Shown: positions 9,633-19,920 of the stretch, piece by piece
How the letters are laid out: each line of letters opens with the position of its first letter
How positions within the stretch are numbered: position 1 is the stretch's first letter
Position numbers and translations under genes: made by a program
Assembly: GCA_016271365.2 (NCBI GenBank)
Contig: CM028129.1
Coordinates: 1,010,427,501-1,010,491,500 of the forward strand
Length of the DNA: 64,000 bases
Direction: 5' to 3'
From: Neoceratodus forsteri
Taxonomy: Eukaryota > Chordata > Ceratodontiformes > Ceratodontidae
The notes under the pieces: model-generated
What the model saw: only the letters and a program-made list of their open reading frames with translations
Told to the model about the DNA's origin: nothing
Database searches by the model: none

Positions 9633-11590
9633 AGAAAGGAGTGGGGGACCTCACTGTTGTTAAGATGTTTCATAGCTGGACTACCAGGCTGGAGCCATGG
9701 GTGTAGGCATTTATACTCCATGTACACCATGGTGTATACTTGTATTGAAGGGGGGCAGCATATAGGCCCTGAACAGCTTCCCTAGTCCATGGACACAACA
9801 CAGAACCAGCAGAACCTTTCTGTATGTTTATATGTCAGCATCAGAAGGATTGGCCACTGCTATTGTCTTTGCAGCCCAGGGGCTATACAGCTTTACAGGG
9901 TCTGGGCTGGTATACTGGTGTCCCAAGGAACAATGCATGACATCTGCATATACCCATGCATGGGGGGAAGGGGGGCAGCGACCAGTATCAGGGAGTACAA
10001 ATGTCGTACTGATTGTGCCATACAGGGACACACACACACAGTCCTGGTGTACATATGTATATTGTCTGGCTACACCTACACCCTGCCTGGAGCAATATGC
10101 TGTACCACAAAGAACTAAGAAGGTTCAGGTTGTGTGCAGCATCAGTTGCTTGGGCCCCCACATCGTTTCACAGCTCAGTCCAAACAAACACAAGTGAGAA
10201 AAAAATGTCCTAGCCTGCCAGCAGGCAGCTACTCACCTTACCACCTTTGCTGGGCGATGCTGGCTGGCTGTGCTGACGGATGCTCTCCAACTCCTCTGCT
10301 ACTGCAGCTTCTCCCCTCGCTCACTCCTCCGTGGCTCCACTCCAGCTCCAACAAAAGAAAACCGCTGGCTTCTGCTCCTCCGCTGTCTCACCTCACCTGC
10401 CAGACACCTAAATCCTTAGCACCCTCCCTAGCTGTGTGCAAGTGCGGTGATCAGGGGCAAGGGCAAAGGATGGGGACTTCGGGACCGTCAGGCCTCAACA
10501 GTAAAAGACGAGTTCCGAATTGCTACTTACTGAGCAGCTCACTTCTGAAAGCCCCCTTCCCTAAGTCAGTGACCGGCCGCCATGCCACCAGGTGACCCAG
10601 AGAGTCTGTTGTAGGCCCCAGGCTCACTCAGCCTGCCTTAGCTGCCTAAATAACCTCCTCCTTCCCGACCCAACCTTAACGGCAACCCCACCTGGCGGCA
10701 CCACCTGCAGAGTGCTCCAATCATCACCTGCCTGGCCCACCACTCACTCTATTCTCTCCCCAGCGTCACCCCTGCAGCACCGGAGTGCCTGGTGGTCTTC
10801 CGACTGGCCGACTGACTCCCCCTTCCAACCCAGTCCTGACCTGGATGCACGCTCTCTCTCCCGTCTCCCCTGCTGACACACTGCACTGCCGACTTTGCAA
10901 CAAGTAGTCCCGACTCCCACCTGGTCCTCCAGTTCCACACCATCTCTGGCCTGGGGTCTTGCACTGCAGTTGTCTTCTCTTCTTGTCTCTGTCCGTCCGT
11001 GCCCGCTCTACCGATGGATTGCGGATGATCAGATCGCCCCACGGCCACCTGGATCAGCTGCTCTCAGCTTGAAGCTTCCTTCCTTGGCTTTAATACACCT
11101 ACACAGTACACCTGCTGCTTAACCCTTACTGTCAGCCTGCCACGAAGGACCCGGTCAAATCCAACCGATTCCCCACGCACGCGCGTTCGCGGATTTGTGC
11201 CTAAGCCCTTCCCTCCCAGCCAATCACAGCAGCGCCAGCCCCAGCACAAGTGGCACTTGCCAACCCCAACCAATGATTTTCGGGGGGGGGGACAAAGTAA
11301 GCTGCAGACAGTCTGCACCATCTGTCCCTGATTAGATCAACTGTGCTAATTTTATGCCAGCACAGCAGACTGTCAGGCTCCCTGAAATCTCTGGTCCTCC
11401 TCAGCACAAGTGTGCGCACGGCCACGGGGCATGTTACGCTGCCTAGCGGCAAGGCGCATCCATTTTAAGCCATGCCAAGGTCTCAAGGGAGCCAGGCCAG
11501 GCAGGGGTCGCAAGCCCTGTCATAGGGGTCGCATAATTTTCATAGGGGTTGCGAATGCAACCCATGGCAACCCCTAAATGACGCCCCTGC
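9633..11590. other. unassigned, partly GC-rich stretch
   Basis: No supported gene; scattered open frames overlap on both strands and show no recognisable protein. Near the right edge (11505-11585) a short tandem phrase CATAGGGGTCGC recurs three times and ends ACCCCTAAATGACGCCCCTG. In reverse this resembles a hAT-type terminus (CAGGGGCGTCATTTAGGGGT), but no partner end with an 8-bp duplication was found. A C/T-rich section at 10,200-11,050 could be an element's untranslated region; this cannot be decided by eye. Confidence 0.4.
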
Positions 11591-12576
11591 TTGTTATCTC
11601 ACAAGGAAACCTCCTTCCCCTTTTAGACTACTGCACCTCTATCTACTTGCAAACCTCTACCAGTGGTCTATCTAGACTCAGTACAACTTACAATAATTTC
11701 TGTAGATTTGCCTTACAGGCTCCCTACTAAACTCACCACTGTTCCCTCTACCAGGCAGTTGGTTGGCTTCCCCCAGACCCACCGCAACTACTTCCTAGGC
11801 TGTACTACCAATAAGGCTATCAGAGATGGAGCAGTATCTCCCCTTTTCTCACTGCTAAGCCCTAAGGCTTACCCACACAACCTCTGAAAATCCCCCTTCC
11901 TCCTGTTAGATATCCCCCAAATCACCACCTGCCTCAGAGATAAAGCCTTCTCCTCAGTTGCTCCTAAACTGTGGAACTACCTACCCATCCCGTTACGGTC
12001 TCTTGACTCTCAACCTATACTCGAAACCCACTTCAAAGCAGCCCTATTGGCAGTTGGTACCTGTTTCTGCCCCATTGGATGATAATCAAGTCAAATATCT
12101 CCTACTCTGCCTATCTGTCTGCATTTACACCACAGCTTTGCTTGTATCATAAATGTTCCCGGTCACTCTGAGATATGTCCCACACCACTCACCCTTGTTC
12201 AATACTGCTTAGCCTACTTGCTCTATTTTCCAGTGCCCTGTTTCAGTACTCTACTGCATTGTATCTCTGCCGGTATCTCATTTAGTTAGTCCTGTAGTTG
12301 CCAATGTGTTTGTAACTGCCCAATGTTCTAGCTTGCACTTTCCTTTGACTTCACTGTATTGAGTTGTTATTAGCTCACCTGATGCTTCTGTGCATTAATG
12401 TTACCCAGCTGTTTGTTTGTGCACTCTGTGCTGAACTATGCTGTACTGAAAAAATTCTTGTTGCCATATTTGTGCTGTACTGTGTGCCATCTTCATGGCC
12501 TGGGTCGTGCCTAAAAACAGTCCTCAGGATCAGTGCACTTACCCGCTAACAAAATCAATCAATCAATAAATAAATG
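11591..12576 (+). mobile_element. L2-like LINE, 3' end (RT C-terminus and tail)
   Basis: A broken translation in the plus direction shows the C-terminal end of an L2/CR1-clade ORF2: LLDYCTSIYLQTSTS near 11,620, then APKLWNYLPIPLRSLDSQP with FKAAL near 11,960-12,050. The reading frame is interrupted by stops and shifts. A 3' untranslated part follows (GCCTAAAAACAGTCC...CAGTGCACTTACCCGCTAACAAAA) and the simple tail (ATCA)n(ATAA)n at 12,553-12,575. The same 3' phrase recurs in the copies at 24,262 and 42,425, which supports one family. Confidence 0.75.
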
Positions 12577-14970
12577 TTCCAGAAGGACAGGACAAGGAGG
12601 AAAGGGGGTTGTTTTACATGTGAGGGAAAATACAAAAGCTATGGAGATACAGAGACACCAGTGGGAGAAAGAAGGGCTGGAGGTTCTTTGGTTTGGCTTA
12701 GAGACATGATCCAGGGCCTTTATGCATTTGGTGGTGGTGTACAGACCACCAACACAGGGAGAAGAGTTAGGCAAAGTTTTGGGAAAGACCACTGGCAGAA
12801 TGGCAAGCAAAGGGGAGGTATTGATTATGGGAGACTTTAACCTGCCAGATGTAGACTGGAGCATTCTGGCCACAGCTACATCAAAAAGCAGGGCCATCCT
12901 CAACTCCCTTCAGGTGGCATTTCTCAGGCAGACAGTTATGGAGCCCACTACCTATGGTACTTATGAACAGGGACAGCATTGCAGACGTTACAGTGGGTAG
13001 CCCCTTGGGAACAAGCAATCACCATACTGTGTGGTTTGGTATACAAATTGGGCAAGAAAAGAAACACTAGGACAAGGTTCCTGGACTTCAGGAAGGCAGA
13101 TTCTAAAGAAATTGGTGACTATCTCAGTAAATACCTTGAAGAGGGGGATGGCCAGAGGTATGTGGAGGCACAATGGAAAAGGATCAAGGAGTGAATAACT
13201 AAGGTACAGGCATTTCAGATATGTAAGAGAAAAGGGAAAGACTAGGGGAGAGATAGTAAGGCTTAGGAGAGAAGGTGGGGAGTGTGTGGAGGAGGACAAA
13301 AAACAAAGCGGACATCCTGAACAAATATTGTTCAGTTTTCACAGAGGAAGGGGAAGGCAAGGGACCAAAGATAAGTGCCAAGAGCATCGAAGGAAGGGAG
13401 GTTGATACTAGTCCATTTACAGAGGAGAGAGTCCTGAAGGTACTCACAAATCTGGATGTGAACAAGGCAATATGGCCAGATGGGGTACATCCAAGAAGCT
13501 CAGAGAAGTGCTGACTGCACCTCTGGCAGCCCTGTTCAACCACTCACTAGATATGGGAGTGGTTTTGGAGGACTGGAGGAGGGCAGATGTAGTCCCACTT
13601 CACAAAAGTGGGAGCAGGGAGGAGACTGGCAATCACAGGCCAGTCAGACTGACTTCAGTTGTGGGGAAATTAAAGGAATCAATCGTGAAGGGAAGGATTG
13701 TGGAATATCTTGAATCCAGTGGCTTACAAGACCTGAGGCAGCATGGATTCACTGGAGGGTGGTCATGTCAAGCAACTCTCATAGATTTCTTTGATTGGGT
13801 GACCAGGGAATTAGATCAGGGTGTAGCGGTGGATGTAGCCTACCTAGATTTCAGTAAGGCCTTTGACACTGTTCCACATAGGAGACTCATAAATAAGCTG
13901 GGAAGCCTAGGAGTGGGACCAAAGGTGGTAAACTGGGTATGAAATTGGTTAGGGGACAGGAGACAGAGGGTGGTGGTAAACAGAGTTCACTCCATGGAAG
14001 GGAGGGTGACCAGCGGGGTGCTACAGGGATCAGCACTGGGACTGGTCCTATAATGTTTTTATTGGTGACATTGCAGAGGGACTAAATGGAAGGTATGCCT
14101 TTTTTGCAAATTATAGAAATCTAAGAAAGCTAGAACAAGGGTCAAGTGAGTGGCAGCTGAGTTTCAATGCGAAGAAGTGCAAAATCATGCACTTGGGGCA
14201 CAGAAACCCAGAGGTAGAGTACAAAATGGGGGGTGTGGTATTAATGATCACCAAGCAGGAAACAGATCTTGTGGTAATCATATTGACCTAAAGGAGACCA
14301 GTGTGACAAAGCAGTGGGGAGAGCTAGTGGGATGCTAGAGTGCATAGGGAGGGGTATCACCAGCAGAAAGACAGAGGTAGTGTTACTGCTGTACAGATCA
14401 CAGGTGAGACCTCACCTAGAGTACTGTGTCCAGTTCTGGAGACCACATCTCTGGAATGACATAGACAGAGTAGGGGTGGTCCAGAGGAGGGCAACTAAAA
14501 TGGTACAGGGCCTGCATCAAAATCCCTATGAGGAGAGACTAAAGGACCTCAGTATGTACACCCTGGATGAAAGAAGGGTGAGAGGGGATATGATAGAGAC
14601 TTTCAAATACCTCATGGGTATAAATACGGTTCAAAAGGGAAGTCTTTTTCTGAGAAAAAGATGCTCAAGAACAAGGGGACATGTAATGAAGCTGGAGGGG
14701 GATAGACTCAGGGGAGATGAGAGGAAGTATTTCTTCACAGAAAGAGCGGTGGATTCCTGGAACAGCCTCCCAGGTTGTAGGGGCAAAAATGGTAATGGGA
14801 TTCAAGAAGGCATGGGATAGGCATAAGGGAACCTTAGTGGTAAGGGAAGGGGGGAGGGTAAAGCTGAAGGTCATATAGAGTCTGCAGTGTAACAGTAGTA
14901 GGGTAAATGGGAAGACTAGGTGGCCCAAGTGGTCCTTATCTGCTGTCAGAGTCTGTGTTTCTATGTATCT
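12577..14970 (+). pseudogene. CR1 LINE copy 1, 5'-truncated ORF2
   Basis: Starts inside the endonuclease domain directly after the L2-like tail. Visible blocks in order: VVYRPPTQG and GDFNLPDVDWS (endonuclease, about 12,735-12,870), PDGVHPR and DWRRADVVPLHKSG (RT, about 13,480-13,610), NHRPVRLTSVVGKL, YLDFSKAFDTVPHRRL (about 13,840-13,890), WQLSFNAKKCK (about 14,155), RPHLEYCVQFW and YEERLKDLSMYTLDERRVRGDMIETFKYL (about 14,410-14,610), DSWNSLP (about 14,750). The FADD catalytic box is lost in a short deletion near 14,090. Several frameshifts and stops. The 3' end is close to TTCTATGTATCTG, a decayed CR1 octamer tail. Confidence 0.9.
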
Positions 14971-17086
14971 GTGCTGTTTGAAGGAAGTAGGCAAGGGTAG
15001 GAGGAGGAAGAGGCCACTGTGGTTTTCAACGGAGATGGCTAATGCAGTAAGGGCAAAAAAAGAAACAAACAAAAAAACTGCTTTTAGGAGGCATAAGAAG
15101 AGCCAGATAAGGAGGACAGGGAGGTATAGCTGGATAAACAAAGGCAGGAAGCAGGGTGAAAGCAGCTAAGGCACCAACAGAGGAGAGGAACACCAAGTAA
15201 AAAATGGGGATAAGACTTTCTTTAGGTACGTGAGTGAAAAGAGGAAAGCAAAGGGTAGGATAGTGAGGAACAGGACAGTGGGGGAGGGACTGTGCAGAAG
15301 AAGATCAAGAAGAAGCTAACATTTTAAATGGGTACTTCTACTTGGTATTTACAGTGGAGGGAGAGGGGACAGACCAACATGTATCAGCAGCCACTGGGGA
15401 CAGTGGATGCAAGTCCATTCTCAGCTAAGAGAAAGTCTGAACAGGATTGGAAACCTGAAAGGAAAACAAACCAGTGTGGCCTGATGGAATTCACCCAAGA
15501 GCACTAAAAGAACTGAGCATGGTGTTAGCCACCCCTCTGGCAACACTATTCAGCACCTCATTGAAGATGGGGGTAGTTCATGAGGACTGGAGGAGGGCCG
15601 ATGTAGTCCTTCTGCACAAGAGTGGCAACAGGGAGGAGGCTAGCACTTACAGGCCAGTTAGGTTCACATCAGTGTGGGGGAAATTAATAAAGACCCTGCT
15701 GAAGGAGAGGCTGATAGAGTACCTGGGGGCAAATGAGCTGCAGGACCACTGGCAGCAAGGTTTCACAGTGGGGAGGTCCTCTCAACCAAATCTCATAGAT
15801 TTCTTTGACTGTGTGACTAGGGAGGTGGATCAGTGGAATGCAGTGGATGTGGCCTAGGTGGACTTCAGTGAGACCTTTGACACTGTGCCACAGGAGGCTA
15901 ACAAAAAAACTTAGCAAATTGCGGGTTGGGGAGAAGGTGGTAAGCTGAGTATCAAACCTGTTGAAGGATAACAGACAGAAGGTGGTGGTAAACAGAAGTC
16001 TCTCAGAGGACAGGAGAATGACCACTAGAGTGCCATAATGATCGGTATTGGGTCCTGTCCTTTTCAATGTCTTCATAAGTGACATTGCTGAGGAACTGTT
16101 GGGGAAGGTGTGTCTTTGTGAATTATACAAAAATCTGCAACAGTGTGAACACCCAGGAAGGAGTGGAGAAAGAATGCAAAGGGATCTGAGGAAACTAGAG
16201 CAGTGGTCTAGGGTGTGGCAGCTGGTTTTCAATGACAAAAAGTGCAAAGTCATGCACCTGTGGTAGGGAAACCCAGGACTGTGTATAAGATGGGGGGGGT
16301 AGTACTTACAGTCACCAAGCAAGAACGGGTCCTTAGGGTAATCATATCTGATTATCTCTAGGTGGTAGGGTAGTGGGACAAGACAGTAGACAAGGCAAGC
16401 AGGATGCTAGGGTGCATAGGGAGGGGGTTCTCTAGCAGAAGAAGGGAGGAGATGTTGTCCTTGTATCGCTGAGTAGTGAGACCCCACCTAGAGTACTGTG
16501 TGCAGTTCATGAGGTCACACCTCCGCAAGGACATTGACAGGGTGGAAATGGTCCAACGGAGGCCAACGAAAATGGTGTGCGGGTTACACAAGAAACTGTA
16601 TGAGGAGAGGCTATGAGAGCTCAGCATGAATTCCCTGGAGGAGAAGAGAGTGAGAGGGGACATGATTGAAACCTATAAGTACCTCATGGGGGTGAAGAAG
16701 GTGCAGTAGGTGAGTCTCTTTAAGAGAAGGAGTAGGAGCACTAGAACAGAGTGGCATGCAATGAAGCTTGAGGGGTTAAGTTTAACAGAGATGTGAGGAA
16801 ATACTTCTTCACAGAAAGGGTAGCGGACACCTAGAACCATCTGCCAGAAGAGGTGCTAGGGGCAAAGATAATGGGGAGCTTCAAGCATGTGTTGGATAGG
16901 CACATGGGTATAATAAGTAGAGTAAAGGGAGGAGGGAGGTAGGGAGGGACACCTGAGACCAAAAAGGGGCTAGGGTGTAGTGATAAGTAAGGAAATGGAG
17001 CAGACTGCTGTATATGGGCCTACCAGTCTTTTTCTGCTAACAATTCTACAGTATGTTCTTATGTTTCTATATTTCCATGTTTGCAA
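14971..17086 (+). pseudogene. CR1 LINE copy 2, 5'-truncated ORF2
   Basis: A second CR1 copy in the same orientation begins at once after copy 1, in the endonuclease-RT linker (RPLWFSTEMANAVRAKK, about 15,010-15,060). RT blocks: DGIHPRALKELS (15,483), DWRRADVVLLHKSG (15,588), YRPVRFTSVWGKL (15,650), QGFTVGRSSQPNLIDFFDCVTRE (15,760), GPVLFNVFISDI (16,048), WQLVFNDKKCKVMHL (16,215), and the TPHLEYCVQF-type block near 16,480. The FADD motif is not intact. The end carries TATGTTCTTATGTTTCTATATTTCCATG at 17,052-17,080, the CR1-type octameric tail. Confidence 0.9.
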
Positions 17087-19204
17087 AATACAGGCATGTT
17101 CTGCTATAGAACTCTGCAGTTGTGAGGGACATAAATTACATCATGCAGCTCTAAAATGGTACTGAACATCAGAGTGTAAATCAGAAGCACTCACTAAGGA
17201 GACTGATATGCCAGCATAGATGAAACATGAATAAAACTGGAGTCAGTTCTTAAAAAGAGCTTCTACTGGGAAAATGACTTTCAAGTTCAGCGCAGTTCTT
17301 TAATGGCGTATGATAGTGAGGGGAACATTGCAGCCTGGCTGTGTCTTTTAACAGCTGTATTTTTGACATAAGACATGGTCTTCGGAAGTTGTTCAGGTTC
17401 AGTTAAGTGACATGAGAGGAAGGGGAAACTTGCATGGAGAATTGAAAACCAAACAGAAGCTGGGGCTTCCTGCCGTTTGCATTGGTAAAAGTCCTACAAG
17501 TGTCTGGGGGCAAAGAACAGAATTCTCCAGGCGGTAATTGCACTTTGCCTCTCTGCTGCTCTGCATTTGTGTGTTGAAATATGCCTTGAATACATAACAA
17601 GTGCTTCATGGGCTCCCACAGCCTGATGGAGCTTAAAGTCGCATAAATTCAAGTCCATACCTCAGCTGATTTCCCCAAAGAATAGTCCTCTGTTGGAGCT
17701 TACTTGAATCATGCTGGGTTTCCTTTGCTGAGCTGAGGTAGAGGTGATTGACAGCCCTTTAGAAACAGTGAACACTGGTGCTTTTTTTTTTTTGAAAGGG
17801 ATTGATTTTAAAATTACATTGCCCTGGGGTCTTAGAAGGCTGGAGGTTTGAAAATGCGGCCTTTAATAATTGTTCTAATGAGATCACCATACCTATAGTT
17901 CCTGCTAGGGCAGCCGGGATGTGGGAATGACATGGGAAAACTAAAGAAAGCGCCCCTAAAAAGGAATCAGTTTCACTTGAGGAAATACTTCTCTTGTCCA
18001 GCATGATTTGCTTTTTATTGTTTTGCTCTTTCTAAGAGCTTAAGCATATGCTCGTTAAATGCACATACTGTGCACAGCTTTATAAACTAGCTTGGAGTCA
18101 GAAGGAAAATACCGGTGTGAAGCTGTTTCTCTCATTATGCCTTTCTTCAAGGACTGAGTATTTATGCTTACACATGCAACCATCTTTGGACACATTCATG
18201 TAGAAGAAATACATCAAGATTAAAATCTTGTAATGCCTACAGAAGCTGACTTCCTTGCCATCAATAAAATTCTTTGTTACAAAGAGATTAGATTGTGCCT
18301 GGTGATAGTATTAACTATACGTGATGCCTTAGAAACAGAAATCTACTTATTACAACCCACTAGGCTCTGTCTGCATATTTCGAATGTTTTTTTTTTACTG
18401 ATGTAGTTTATCTGGGTTAAACTTATTTGTTAGACTGTTTGCACATTTCAGTTCTTTTTTCTGATGTAGTTAATCTGATATAAACATATTCATTAGAAAA
18501 TTTACAAATGGAACAATGGGGGTTTAGCCAATTAATGGGAGCATTTGTCATTTGCCTTTTCATGTAGAATGCAAAGTGGGAAATCAAATGGATAAAGGGA
18601 ATAATTAAATTTTTACGAGTGTGGACAGAAATATAGGTTGTTTTATGCTATTATTAAAATGTACTAGCAATAGAAACTGTGTGTGAGTAAAATAAAACAT
18701 TCCTCAGTCTTATTGCAGGGCTGAGTCAACACGTTATGTTCACTGCTTCCTCTTTCCTGGTCTCTGAGACCCATAATACTTTGATGATGTTCTGTTAGTC
18801 CTGAGTCGCTAATTATTTCTATCCCAGACCATTATGAAAAGTTTTTCTTTAAAAAAAGTAATAATACTGGTATATACACTAATAGTGAAATGATTCATTT
18901 TGATGTACCAAGGTTTCAATGTATTTGTTTTTAGCATGATAGCAAATGTGCTGTTTCTTAAAATGACATCATATTGTTCCCCACAGAATGTTGCGACTCT
19001 AAGCACTCAGGGCAGAGGCAGCAATGACAAAAACATAAATTTGTGGCACACTATACTATTATTTTTTTTAATTAAGGGTATGTTGATGTGCATGTTCCTC
19101 AACAGTGAAAATAATGAAAAATGCATGTTATATGTCCATTAAGGGTAATAAGCCTGTGGTTCAATGAGGCATTTGTGAAGGGCCTTCAGAAAATAGTTGT
19201 GCGC
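17087..19204. other. unassigned, relatively repeat-poor interval
   Basis: No supported gene or element. This is the longest stretch in the window without visible transposon protein or fold-back. It contains T-runs (17,783, 18,386) and a local duplication of about 63 bp: CTGATGTAGTTTATCTGGGTTAAAC at 18,398 and CTGATGTAGTTAATCTGATATAAAC at 18,461. It may be original intergenic DNA. Confidence 0.4.
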
Positions 19205-19911
19205 TGCTAGAGAGGAAGAAGGTGGAGGAGGGAAATTATGAAATTAGAGGAGGAATTGATAAATGCCTGGACCAAACTGGAGCGGGGGGAAGTTCTGCTG
19301 GGAGAACTGCAACAGGGGTAAAAGGGGGAAATAATGTGCAGGAGGAAGAAGAGGAGCTGGAAATGAGAGAGGGAGATGAATGGAAGCAAGCAGGGAGTAA
19401 GAGGGGTGGAATCTTAGTGCTGGGGGACTCAATACTAAGAGGAGTTAGGTGGGGTAGCAAGGGGGAGAGGCATAGTCGCATTTGGGTGGAGGCCATGCCA
19501 GGAATGACAGCGGAAAGGGTGGGACAGTCTGTTCTGAAATATGCTAGAAGGGTGAGGGACAAGCCTCATTTAATTATACATCTTGGGACAAATGACCTGG
19601 CTGACAAGACAGTAGATACAGTCAGAGGAGGTTTGAGGAACTAGCACAATTATGTAAGGGGCAGGAAGATCAGTAACTTTTCAGAGATACTTCCTGTGCC
19701 AAACTAAACAACAAAAGCTGAGAATAGAAATTTAACGGATGGCTAGAACGCAATTGTTGTGCTAAAGGGTATCAGGCTGTTGGGGGTGGGAGGGACCTGG
19801 GAGGACAGTAGTCTCTATGCCAAGGACAGACAACACTTGAGTGAGGAGGGAAAGAAAGTGTTGAAACAGAGGATGGAGGAGTACATAGAGGAAGTTGGGA
19901 ATTTAAACTAG
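19205..19911 (+). pseudogene. CR1 LINE copy 3, ORF1 C-terminal SGNH/GDSL esterase domain
   Basis: The plus strand encodes the end of a CR1-type ORF1. An acidic linker (QEEEEELEMRE) is followed by an SGNH-hydrolase domain. Block I is VLGDSILRGV (G-D-S at 19,423-19,431), then PGMTAERV, then block III HLGTNDLA (G-T-N-D at 19,585-19,596). Block V is DRQHLSEEGKKVL (Asp at 19,825, His at 19,834). The block I and block V frames agree, although stops and at least one shift interrupt 19,645-19,790. The domain ends NLN with TAG at 19,909-19,911. Esterase domains in CR1/L2-clade ORF1 proteins are known; their role in retrotransposition is not settled. The N-terminal part of ORF1 is missing, so the copy is 5' truncated. 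Confidence 0.85.
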
Positions 19912-19920
19912 GAGTGGGGG

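Noticed and set aside
9693..11590. A 1.9-kb hAT element bounded by CATGGGTGTAGGCATTTA and TAAATGACGCCCCTG
   Set aside because: The ends match only loosely and no 8-bp target duplication was found.
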